Shown in pieces: positions 10,390 through 21,004 of a stretch of DNA of 64,000 nt. The DNA is from Dermacentor variabilis (taxonomy: Eukaryota; Arthropoda; Arachnida; Ixodida; Ixodidae). A program made the translations under genes and the position numbers. The DNA is taken from assembly GCF_050947875.1 (NCBI RefSeq), contig NC_134576.1, positions 53,196,255 through 53,260,254 of the forward strand. The letters are read 5' to 3'. The notes below the pieces were generated by a model. It saw only the letters and a list, made by a program, of their open reading frames with translations. It searched no databases and was not told where the DNA came from. The first letter of the stretch is position 1, and each line of letters begins with the position of its first letter.

Positions 10390-11063
10390 GCGTTACCTCA
10401 CGCCTCGTAACCTTGCGCTTGGTTCTGCATAGCATGAGCTCGGACGTCCGCTGGTGGGCACATGATTGTCTCCAGTCCCATCGCGCGAAGATACCCCCCC
10501 CCCAACATGCAACGACACCAAAAGAACATTTCAACCTCCCGAACGCACCTTTCGGCCACGTGCACACTGACATCAGTGGCACACTCTCTCCATCCTGTAG
10601 TGAAGGATACATCTGCACTTGTGTCAACAGGTACACTCGCTGGCCAGAAGCGTTCCCATTACATCACCCCATCACCTGTCCGCCAACGGTATGGTGCAGT
10701 GGCCACATCATCGGCTAAAAGCTTTCCTCATAGCCTGCGACCGCAGTGCCCGCTGGGTCAACGAAGTTCCCGTCGTCGTCCGTCCTTGGCTTCCGCTCGG
10801 CATTTCAGAAGGACCTCGGGTGCCTGGCTGCTAAGATGGCTTACCGTGCCACCCTGCGACCGACAGGTGAACTTTTCGCCCCACTGTCTTTGGGGCCACT
10901 AAACCATAGGAGTATGTGGAGCAGCTTAGGCAACTTTTTCAGCGACTGCGACCGACCACTTCAAGGACACCTTCTATCGCGTGTGTCGGGCCGCGGGAGA
11001 GACCGAGTCACATGGAGGCGCTTCTCAGCTACACGGACAAAGGAAGAAACCCCCTTCGAATAA
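10390..11063 (+). pseudogene. G2 integrase remnant
   Basis: The frame at 10359-10718 contains SSDVRWWAHDCLQSHRAKI and FGHVHTDISGTLSPSCSEGY, with the first catalytic Asp in HTDISG, then CVNRYTRWPEAFPLHHPIT. The stretch that would carry the second Asp is missing. Pieces near the C-terminus survive (WVNEVPVVV, SAFQKDLGCLAAKMAYRATLRPTG, about 10757-10880, and EQLRQLF near 10918). Non-functional. Confidence 0.75.
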
Positions 11064-11069
11064 ACGAAT

Positions 11070-11753
11070 ATACAGGGTGTCTCACATAAATTCAGCGAAG
11101 AATTTAAAAGAGCACCTTCGGAAACCACCGTTCGAGTTGTTTCCTTTACAATGCGTCTCACGTAGTCCTTTTTTCCGGGTTGCAAAGAAAACTCACGAAA
11201 TATGAAAAACGCCACGTGATGGATCGCAGGCGCGTTGGTATCGCGCTGCTCTCAAGCGTGCTTTCGGCGAACAAGGTCTGCTCCTCTCGAATGACGGCGA
11301 AAATGCATACTGCTGGCCGAGCGCAGCCAGTGAGCTAGAGGACTCGCTGCCGCTTCCTCCTCGCTAGTCAAGATGCAGCCGGCATTGTTCAGCGAACGCA
11401 CACTTGAGAGCAGCTCAATAACACTGCGCAAATGCTCCGTCACGTGGCTTTTTTTCATATTTCGCAGGCTTTCTTTGAAACCCGAATAAAAGGACTACGT
11501 GAGACGTATCGTAAAGGAAACAACGCAGTCGGTGCTTTCTGATCGTGCTCTAAAAATCTGCGTATCATACATGGTGTCCTCAGGTAATAATTAATGGGTA
11601 ATCGAACTTAATTATTAATTAGGTTATGGAGGAAAGAAAAGACAGTCTGAACTACTATAGGCTATCGCGGATAGTATGCGTTCGGTTGAATTCGCTTCCT
11701 ACGCGCCTTTCATTTTTCAATTCTTGGCTCAAGTTGTGTGGGACACCTTGAAT
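11070..11753. mobile_element. Non-autonomous element with nested inverted repeats, ends CAGGGTGTC / GACACCTTG
   Basis: The outer ends acagggtgtctcacataa (11071-11088) and ttgtgtgggacacct (about 11733-11749) are inverted copies of a terminal motif common in arthropod DNA elements. Inside, 11097-11221 pairs imperfectly with 11440-11566 (gttgtttcctttacNatNcg at both), and a third pair, gctgctctcaagNgtgNNttcgNNgaac, lies at about 11248-11276 and 11385-11415. So most of the left half folds back on the right half, while about 180 bp near the right end is unpaired. No transposase frame. Confidence 0.75.
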
Positions 11754-11929
11754 AGATGCACGAAGTCACAGATGTTGCCACGTACTGGTGGCAGCCTAAC
11801 ACACGCGCTAAACTGTTGCGACCTCTAAACCTCCCTCCTTTTGGCGACTAGACGGAAGATGGAAGAAGCCAAACATTTCTCAAGTTACTCTTGAGAAGTT
11901 TAAGCAGTCCGGCGGAACGACATGCTGAC

Positions 11930-13270
11930 CACTAGGCGTTCGGGCCACAACATCGCTGCAGTGCCTGATTGGAACGGAGTGTCCGAAGAAAACTTGGTTC
12001 TGTCGGGTTGGCCGGATGCGCTTCCTGATGGGGAACTGGCGGCGGTGGTTCGCCTATGAGAGCAGGAATTGCAAAGGCTCTAGATGATGCCTGTTGCACT
12101 GTAGGACACGACCTCACTCCGTTTCTACCACATGGCTTCTTGGTCTTTGAGCCGGCCTCAGTACCGTGGCCTTAACTTGTTCGGGTCGCACCCAGACACG
12201 AAGACCTGTTTCGAGTGGTGGAAGGCCTCGAACTCCGTAATGTCTGTTGTAGTTGTCTGTCTGCTTCCACTTATAGACTGCATCGTTGCCAACGACGTCT
12301 TTCCCTGATGGCCCCTTGGTACATAGGTTGAAATCGTGTTTGGGAACTTTGGTTCTTATTTGTTGTCCCATCAACAGCTGGGCCGGACTGAAGCCATCGA
12401 CTCCTGGGTTATCACGGTAGCTTATCAATGCCTGATGAGGATCTTGTTGCTTGCGGATTAGGTCGTTGATTTTCGGGACCATTCTCTCTCCTCTCAGTTC
12501 GACTGAGCAGAGTGCGCACTGCTGGTCGGATAGTCGAAGCCGTACGATGCTGCAAACGCCGCCAGCTCCTGCAACGGGAACGGCGAGCTGTTCTCTGACC
12601 TAAGCTTTGGGGAAGTCACGTATGCTTGGGCGTGCTTGGCCATGCACCGGTCTGACGTCAAGGGTTCCTTGATGTTCTCGAATGCTATAATTTTTTCATC
12701 CTACCCCACCCCACTCACGGACCTGTTCAGTAGGGCACTGATAGGCGCTGTGACGTCCGAGATGTGTGTCAATATTATGGCGAGATGATTCACCATTCCG
12801 AGCAATCATCGTCTGGTGCCAGAAATGTGTGTTGGAGCTTCTATGGCCTTGAATGTTTGCACCATGCCTGAACCTGGCCTGATGCCCGGCGTTGAAACGA
12901 CGACACCGAGGAAGAAGATCTCAGATACCCCAAAACGAGGCAGCACCTGGCTCAGTCTGGCGTTGTGTTCCTGGCAGTTGCGTTAAAAAACCAGAAGGTC
13001 CTCTACCATAGTGGCGACTCCTCCTTGGTCCTCCATGATTCTGGCCGTCTGCCTTTGGAAGTAATCGGGCGCGGAGGTGACACCAAAGGGAAGCTGGCAA
13101 AAGCAGTATCAGCCGAATGTGGTGACGAATATCGTAAGCTTTTTGGAGTCCGAAGAGAGCTGCACCTGGCCGACGCTCACGGTGGCGTCTAGCTTCAAAA
13201 ACTGAAGGAATGGTGTGGCCCTCCAGAAGCGGTCCTCCAGAAACGGTGTGCAGAGTGTCGGCTTGACCAT
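11930..13270 (-). mobile_element. Ty3/gypsy retrotransposon G3 (Mag-like), antisense, internally deleted
   Basis: On the minus strand RT is read from about 13270: FLEDRFWRATPFLQFLKLDA, LTIFVTTFG, LPFGVTSAPDYFQRQ, then a catalytic box MVEDLLVF at about 13009-12988, where YVDD has become MVED (one Asp to Glu). After LARLLNRS-type sequence (SALLNRSVSG) and the start of RNase H (TSDRCMAKHAQAYVT), the sequence jumps near 12620 directly into integrase (ELAAFAASYGFDYPTS). The bulk of RNase H and the integrase N-terminus are therefore deleted. The integrase end (12482-12114) holds ALISYRDNPGVDGFSPAQLL and VWVRPEQVKA. Confidence 0.8.
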
Positions 13271-16200
13271 TTTATAGACACCTCCAATCTACACTATGAA
13301 AGCATGTCACCCAGCAGGTAATTTAGTTACTCTGATTTACACTATGGATCTCGAATTCAAGAACCTTAACTGGAACACCGCAAATGTATCATGCTTAACT
13401 GAAATTTAGCTATGTATACCAACGCACAGTAATAGCATCTTGATGTATGAAACTCAATTAAATTTCGCATGCTGAGCCTTCGCCTAATATTGCCGGTTAT
13501 CTGATATCTAGTTATGTATAGATAAATTTTATAATGGCGAACATCTCCAACCTGTACAGGGCAGAAAACTTCTAGTCCACTTCGCAGTGTTTTTACGCCA
13601 TTTTGAAATGTGATGATTTAGGCTTCTAGCTGTTGAGCAATGTAATGTCATTTTGTAGTGACACTGTCAAATTTAAAAAGCATGCTTCAGTGAACGTTAC
13701 TGCATCAGTCAATGGCCGGAGTAGCTTGCCTGGTACATTACACTTCAGCACACTACAGAACACACCTAGAAACGGCAGATCATGGTGCATCTTACTTTCG
13801 TCACGGTAGGTCCACTCCTCCTGAGAAAGTTGTTTCAAAAATTTTTCACCTTCTCCCAGGCCGATATCAAAGAGGAAACAGTTGATGCGATTCTGAGTGC
13901 TTATAATCTATCTGCTAGTTTATGGAAACGAGCAACTTGCCTAAATACGAAATGATCTGCCTTGAATGATCAATGAAAGTTTTGCAGGTTGATCAACATC
14001 CCCGGAATTTACCTCTGACATATGCTACAAAGCTGAACAAAGCAAGTTATCCATTTTGCAACGTATGCAGTCTATTGCACACCAAGGGTATGAAACCAGC
14101 AATATTTTGGTCACTCATGAAGTTGGGTATTCATTGACTGAATAGACATTTCAACGCTGCTTAAAAAAAATGGTAGCTTTTCAGACATGCATTGTGAAAG
14201 GTAAAGTTAACAATTTGTGTTCAAAATATCATTCAGTTGTACAGTCAGTAAATCAAAAGCAAGCCTAAAGGCACTGTAGACAGCTCAGGAATTCTTACTT
14301 GATTGAGGTCGGAATGTGAAGAATGTTTGCCACATTCACGAACACGAGCGTGTCCGTATTCCATAAACAAGGAAATACATCTTTATTTCGGCTTTAGAAG
14401 TGGAGCAAGAAAAGACATGTGGCATGATTTCACGGTGAAAGAGTATGAACTAATCTGTGCACCATCACCTTGCCAAATGCCTGCACAGGTACAATTGTTT
14501 TGCATTGGTATTACAATTTCATTGTCTCAAATTGGATTTGATGCTCATTTGTGTTTTTCTTTAAAGATTTCTTTTTCATTTCCAGTTAGTGTGTGTTAAA
14601 AGCACGCTACATAAATTCCACGTATACCCTCTTGATATGGAGACGCGCGACCAGCCATACACTTTAGACGTACTTGGCAGACGGAAAATTCCATGCACAC
14701 TTTGAAAATGTATCGACACTGGCCCGTGGACGATCATCGGGCGTGCAAATGCATGAAAATTTCAGCAGTTTCATTCTATCTACCATAATTTTCTCAATAA
14801 CATAGCCACGCAGGCATTCATTTTGTCTCCAACATGGGTCGGGAGGTATTTGAATACACTGTACTACTAACTGGTTTTGTATATACTACATGCATAGCAA
14901 CTTCTACGCTACTTCTCTACTGGGTGATATTTTATAAATTTATTGAATGCTAAAAAATCGCCTTTTGCAGATAACTTAGTCCTTGTCGTAGAGCCCTTCA
15001 GAGAGGTGGGCATTATTTTCAAAAACATATCAAAACACATGTACAAATAATTACGAAAGTTTTAATGCTTAGCTTCCTAATATTTAGTTACGACAAATGT
15101 AGCAATTTACGAAATATAGCCGGTTACCTTGTCAGGCACATCCGCTCAAAGTGAATTTCCGCAATTACACAAGCTCAGAGACATGCGCGATCAAGCTGTC
15201 TCTAAAAATGTTCGGCTGGCGCATTTATTTTTTAAAGAAAACGCTCTTATGCGCATTGAAGCACAAAAATAACTGGAGCACACGTGTATATCGTTCCACA
15301 CGTTGAGACATAATTCGGCACTTGCAGAACCCTGAAATTTTGGTGAATTATTAGAAGCTGTGTTCCAAATTCTCGTGCTAGTAATGCTTGCCTGTTCGAA
15401 TAATGCAGCTCAACCACAAGGAATATGCCATCAGCACAGGCAATTCTTAAAGCTGCCATAAACTTAAAAATTATCAACCTGTATACAATGTCCCATCCTT
15501 CCTCCTTTCTTTTCCTGCACTCTAAACTGGTCGACTTCCAGGTGTTGGTAAGCCATCATAGCTTTCCATTCACAGAACTACAAACCTAATCATTGCCGTT
15601 TGTACAGGCATATTTGCAAGTTGACATAGGCGTGAAGCCAGGCGCTTCTTGCGCGGCGCTTCCTGCAGATTCCATATGAGCAAACATTTTTGGTCAGTGA
15701 GAAGGCTGATGATTGCCAACTAAGTTGCCTTGTTTGTAAACGGGACAGCACTAGAAAGGATGAGGGCTACATCAATGAAAGAATGTCGGGTGAGGTCACG
15801 ACATACGGACATACATTTTGTTCGCGTTGGCAAATATATTTAATGGCTAGTTGCGCCCTTTTCTACGTATTCTGCTGTTTTGTAACAGAAAGCTAGATAA
15901 TCTCCCTGTCTTGCAGTGATTGCGGCAAGCCCAACAGTATGCTCTCACTTGGTCTATTCATTTTGCTGGATTCTTGATGTCCCAAAAGAAAGATTTGCTC
16001 AAGTTTGACCTTGCGGAAAATGTCATGAGCACTCTTCGAAAGCTGACGGTGTAAGTTATTTTTCGTTAAGAGTGCGTACTTCAGAAATGTATGCGCGCTT
16101 TTGGATTCTGTGCAATTTGTGCTGGAAGGCATTTGTGAACTATGTGACTGCTATAGCCACTATGCTATAATAGATAGTAGGATGAAAAAAACGAGACAAA

Positions 16201-17932
16201 GGTAGAAGCAGGCTCGCGCTTTTACCTTGTTCTCGTTTTGCTCATCTCCTTGAATTTCTGTCTCCCGCCTTCCCCATGCATTCCCTTATCGATAGTAATG
16301 CTCCAGGAACAGCTTCTAGCACGACATTTTTAAATAGTGTAGCCTTATAAAACAAACATTGAACCAGAGGGGGGCTCTCTCAACGAGTTTTGTCGGCTCT
16401 CAAGTCCAGGCATGTCCCGGGGGGAAGTTTTAATAGTAGACAGGGTCCCCTTGTGGATCTGCTACTAGTTTGTAATGTTGTGGAACACGCTGACTTTTTC
16501 CTTACCTGTATATATACAAAAAAATTAAAGAACCCTTTGCGCACCTGCCCACTTTTCTTACTGCACCATAATGGTGTTGTGAAATCTACAACTACCCTAT
16601 GCTTTGCAGAATGACATAATGAATGAATACTCCATGAATGAATACATTACTCAAGTGTGTTATGAAACGTGAATATCTCCATGCATGGTGTAAATTATTT
16701 AGCTATGTAGTACCTCTTTAGTATTTACAGCGGTGATATTAGACCCAGCATCCTTTAGCTCATAGTCAGGTGCTCTGCCTAAATAATTGTATATGTTATG
16801 GTCTGTGCAGCAATAATTCTCCCTGTAAGCGGGAGCTGCACAATTCTCTCTTTGAAGTAATGAAGCAGATAGTAGCCGAATACTGGGCCCGGGATGTCAA
16901 TCTCTTTCTGGTAAGGGTGGGTTTTGATTTAAGCTTAGTCTAGCTTTCTTAATTTGGTTGCACCTGGAGTACTATAGCCTCGCTGGCTCTTGGCATTTTT
17001 GCCGGTCTCAGGGGCTACTCTATGCCAGCAGTGTAGTAGACTGCAAAGGGATCCGTGCTTACGACCTGCAGATTAGAAATTCAGTGTTCTACCTCTGCTC
17101 AACGCCACCACTTCTACTACTCGCCAAATACCTCTAGAACTGTCAAGCACTTTGGTTATAGCGGTATTTACGTGTGGCCTGCTACAATGGCACGATAGGC
17201 TGAAGGTGCCCCTAAGCAGAAGGTAGATGTGAACTGCACGCAGGTAGAGGAGGTACTTTTAAATCGAAGCGATTTTTGCCTCTTTCTTCGACGTTTACAC
17301 TGGCAGTTACACTCGCGCAGAGGAAGTTAATAACGTGTGTGTAGCTTGGAGAGAAGAAAGGCAAAGTGAGAAAGTCGTTTTGGACCTTTCCCTCACATTG
17401 CATGTTCAAAATGCCCTCTGGAGCTCCCAGGACGTCGAACCAACAAACTCACGACAGCTGTAGTTATTTGTGACCCTCGTAAGAAATAGCACCGAAATTG
17501 CAGCTCTTGCCTTTCTACCAACGTGCAAGAAAGCAGTCATGAGGGGAGGTAGATAGAATGGTAGGGATGAGGTAGGGAGTGGAAGCAGATATGTAAAACG
17601 GGCGCATCCACGACGTGTGTGAATGACAGTCTTGCCACACTTTTTTCGCAGTTTCCGTGCGTGGGGTGAGGGTGACAGAAGGAAAAGGCGACCCAATAAG
17701 GCCAGAAGACGCTAGTTTTAGACGCTACAGTGGTTGCGGGCAAACTGGACAAATTTTACATCAAGGTACGGTACGGTAGTCTTATGCTATTTCTTAAAAA
17801 AGCATTGCACCTATAAAATTTGTCGACCTGACAACTGACGCATGTTGTGCAAAGACAAAGCTGTGTTTAAGCACCGTAGCGTAGGGGCGACACTACGGAA
17901 GCGGTAGCTTGTCAAATCAACGCTTATGTATT
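13271..17932. other. AT-rich region without recognised genes; possible host intron
   Basis: About 4.6 kb of AT-rich sequence with no transposon protein that I recognise. Splice-like exon candidates occur, the best at 16811-16910 (separate entry). A second possible short one, ttttgcag / 33 bp / gtgggc, lies near 14968-15008. A weak imperfect hairpin lies at 16187-16243. The absence of identifiable elements contrasts with the rest of the window and would fit intron or unique intergenic DNA. Confidence 0.45.
16811..16910 (+). other. Candidate internal exon of an unidentified host gene
   Basis: A 100-nt segment is preceded by ctgtgcag (acceptor AG at 16809-16810) and followed by gtaagg (donor GT at 16911). 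One frame (one base, then 33 codons) is open across all of it, while the other two contain stops. Its peptide includes LHNSLFEVMKQIVAEYWARD, which has the composition of a real globular protein and not of the surrounding AT-rich DNA. I do not recognise the protein. The polypyrimidine tract upstream is weak. It could be a decayed exon or chance. Confidence 0.35.
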
Positions 17933-18090
17933 CGCGTGGTGACTTTGTGGCTATGGCATCTCTCGAGGCCGCGGGTTCGATCCTGACCGTGGCAGCCGTG
18001 TTTCTACGCGGGTGCCCTAGAGTAACAATCGTATGCTTAAATTTTACGTGTACGGTAAAAACCACGCCGGACCAAATTAATTAGGAGTTT
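17933..18090 (+). mobile_element. Degraded tRNA-derived SINE (Ruka-like)
   Basis: A tRNA-like head with a B box, cgcgggttcgatcctgacc (about 17971-17989), follows a diverged A-box region (gtggtgactttgtggctatgg). The tail acgtgtacggtaaaaaccacgccgg parallels the conserved gcacgttaaagaacccc segment of the intact SINE at 32427-32646. Much older than that copy; no TSD recovered. Confidence 0.7.
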
Positions 18091-18107
18091 GCCAATGCCT
18101 GATAATC

Positions 18108-18480
18108 CCATTGTTTTAGCACGTACATCCGCATAGTCCAACAAAATTTAACGCTTCTCCCACGACCTGATGCGCAGTGTGAAGCAATGACAATGGTAAC
18201 CTCGGAGATTATTAACAGTGGCCCACAACAACGCTTCACGCAAACATGAATCGCAATGTGTTCTGTGCACTACGCAGACAAGCAGCAGGGGTGAACTTAA
18301 AGTAATTTTAGTATAAGCGCACAGCTACCCAATTAAAAGAAACTCTGAAGAAATAAAACATTCACCGTCAACATCACAGCTAATCATTGTCAATAAAAGC
18401 AAACAGAACAGAAATCTTCGCTTACTACGATTCTCACAGTGCCTAGAATCCGCATCATCCCAGAGTCAGGGTATTCTGCG
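18108..18480. repeat. Interspersed repeat A, copy 1
   Basis: This stretch is homologous to the flanks of the SINE at 32365-32980. Shared anchors are tttaacgcttctcccacga / tttaacacttctgccacga, cacaacaacNcctcaNgcaa, and catcacNgctaatNatNgNcaat followed by aaagcaaaca. No coding potential. Its class is unknown. Confidence 0.7.
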
Positions 18481-20561
18481 TGTAAAAGTAAGAAATTCAC
18501 GTAACAAAACCCACTTTGAAGGATACAGACACGTCGCTTCGCTACTGTGTGCTTTAGTACAGCTAATCTTAAGGTTCCCTCACTTCACCCGGCACTTCAT
18601 GAACTAAAGTTACAACGAGTACAGTGCCAGTTCTTTGTCATGCGAAAGCGGCACAGCGCCTGGTGCACGAGCACTGCACAACCTTTCTGACGAGTACAGG
18701 GAGTGTTCTGAACTCGTTCTGCCCGAAGGCTGCGCTGTGTAATGAATTGTAACGTGGAGCTGCCACTACGTTTAACTGGGGAAAGGTCTAGCGAAGTGTA
18801 GCGCATCATGCACTAGTTGACAAAGTGCAAACGACTCGAATTTACCTTCAGTCATTGGATGAGTTTCAATAATATAACACCGTACAGCGCGTACCTGTTT
18901 TTTCATCAATTGATTCCACACAATGGTATGAACCTCTTTACGGTATTGCAACTTCATTCTCAAGTGTTGTCAGGTATTTTTGGCGCTACGAGATTCATAG
19001 GCACTAAATCTTAGGTCTGGTGAATCTGAATCAAGAATACGGTACAGAGAATCCCGCATTTTGCGGTTGTTGGTGTTCTAAGCAAACTGTGCTAAATGAT
19101 GTCACAGAAGCACTTACGTTGATCCCGATAGACGCAGGGCTGGTGACAACTCCTCTCTGTGAATAGAAATACCCATGTAATGACCGAAACAAGTTTTGCG
19201 AGATACGATACTTATCTAAACCCCAGAGCATGCCGACTTCAACTCGCACTTGCAGGATGATATGTAGCGTGTCGCACATTGACTCTTCGTTGAGTTGTGG
19301 GTGCATCGGTGGTTTTAATGGCCACTAAGATTATGCTTGAGCTAACCATTCCGGTCGACTCCACTGGTTACAATTCCTGCATAGAATCTTTCTAGATATG
19401 TGAGGAGTCAGAACGTTGGATGGTTTTCTTTGCTATGGATATTAGGCCATCAAACTACGTTGTTATTTTGGCTTATGGAAATGGTGTCAATGCAGAAAAA
19501 ACTGCAAGACGTTGCTCTTTATGGCAACTTGATACGATAGAAAGGAGAGAAGGACATGCACCAGATCTCATTTCAGGTTCATACCTTTGTCAGCGCCGTC
19601 ATTGAGGGAAAGAAAGCCTCGAGCGCGTGACTATGCGTCAATATTGGCTAGAGTTTCGTATTCAGTGATGGCGCCCTGGTAATTTTCTGGACTGGTGTGT
19701 AGTAGGTATCCAAATGACTGCAAAGTAATTGGTACCACTTCCGCGCAGCTGACATGAGATAAGGCCGCATTACCTTATCACATCGCCACACCTTCATACA
19801 TCGATCGCTTCTTTACCAGTTTCTCAGTAGGTGATTTACCGCAATGTCATGTTTGTGTAGCGCCACTGCCGTCATAGTGGAAATGAAGCCAAAGTTCGGT
19901 CTGCATGCGTAGGAGAAAGCGCTCGATGCCTGGATGAATAGTGGCGACATTGGCCGATTCATCAGCTGTGCTCAGCGTGCCCGCTTCCAATGCCATGCCG
20001 GTTCATATACGCGTGGTCACGTATCTAAGTCGCCACTTACTTGGTGATCACGGCCATTCTAACCAGAGAACCAGCAAGTGCAGGATCACCACCGCCAACC
20101 ACCAAGCCCCGCCTGCAGCTATGGGCCCGCTGGAAGGAGAATTGCGCCCGCCGAAAACCGACAAACCCTAGTGTCTGGAGCTGTGGCCGTGCCTTCCACA
20201 CAGCCCCACCATGTAGTTCATGCCACTAGTCGTCACAACTCTAGCGGTACCCGTTCCTCAACCGAGAAATTCCCACCGACGTCTTCTCTCGTCTTGATCT
20301 TCCGCCAGCGGACGAGATGTACAAAGGTCTGAATACCACATTCTTCCAAACTTCTGAGAACCAGTTCCTCACCGACTGCGCAGCACGTCACTGCCTCATT
20401 TCGCGAAGACGATTCTGATATAATCGTTGACTGTTGGGCCATTTGGCTCATCCTGTTGTATCTTGGAGTGGCATAAGTTCGGAAGGAAAGCATGTGGACA
20501 GAACAGACACAAACGCACAACTGTAGTTTCACCGGGATACAAGAAACTGCGGCTGGTGTGG
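18481..20561. other. No gene recognised
   Basis: No family I can name. On the minus strand a 91-codon open frame (19306-19031) contains a segment bounded by ttctattcacag (acceptor-like) and aacgtaagtg (donor-like) around 19165-19123, so an old host exon is possible but unproven. The stretch 19960-20330 is proline- and basic-rich in frame (GPLEGELRPPKTDK) and may be retrotransposon gag debris. Confidence 0.4.
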
Positions 20562-20563
20562 AT

Positions 20564-20650
<87 letters not shown>

Positions 20651-20651
20651 T
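20562..20651. repeat. (TTTA)n tract, 3' tail of LINE-A
   Basis: About 90 bp of uninterrupted TTTA repeats on the plus strand, read TAAA on the LINE-A coding strand. It lies directly next to the conserved 3' hairpin (20661-20674), so it is the microsatellite tail of LINE-A. Confidence 0.9.
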
Positions 20652-21004
20652 ACATATTGCAGCCCGTTAGGGCTATCGCAGGAGTGGGTGTACATGTGAG
20701 GAAAACTGATTATGATATGCAGAAACAAGAACATAGAAATATAAAAATCTGAAGAAACTATACATCAGCAATAGCATTTAAAAATTCAGAAATGGGTAAC
20801 AAACGAACTTCGGCAGGTAACAAATTCCACTGTTCAATCATGCGGGGAAAAAACCGGATTTGAAAGTGTTAGCGCGTGGATCGAGTGGTCTGATATTAGA
20901 GGCAGGATAAGCTCTAGTTGAAGTCGGGCAAGCAGGCAATAAAAGGGAGGGATCTGATAGGTGACAAAGAGAGTTCTTATAAGAATAGAAAATCTTCAGA
21001 GATT

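Larger units (their letters stand above)
7380..11063 (+). mobile_element. Ty3/gypsy retrotransposon G2 (Mag-like), degenerate, no LTRs seen
   Basis: A second, different gypsy lineage. Protease, RT with an LIDDLLVV box, RNase H and integrase are read in order but in shifting frames. The RNase H (FDRERLLVYLAVQPFRHVLEG) and integrase (FGHVHTDISGTLSP) fit Mag/K02A2.6-type elements rather than G1. It is split by a 931-bp TTAA-flanked DNA element. No LTRs or gag were found, so the ends are approximate. Confidence 0.8.

Noticed and set aside
16187..16243. Imperfect hairpin aaaacgagacaaaggtagaag / cttttaccttgttctcgtttt
   Set aside because: It lacks the AGTTGGT end and a TSD, so I do not place it in the foldback family.
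20427..20752. Plus-strand frames with FIYLFIYL repeats
   Set aside because: They come from the (TTTA)n tail of LINE-A.
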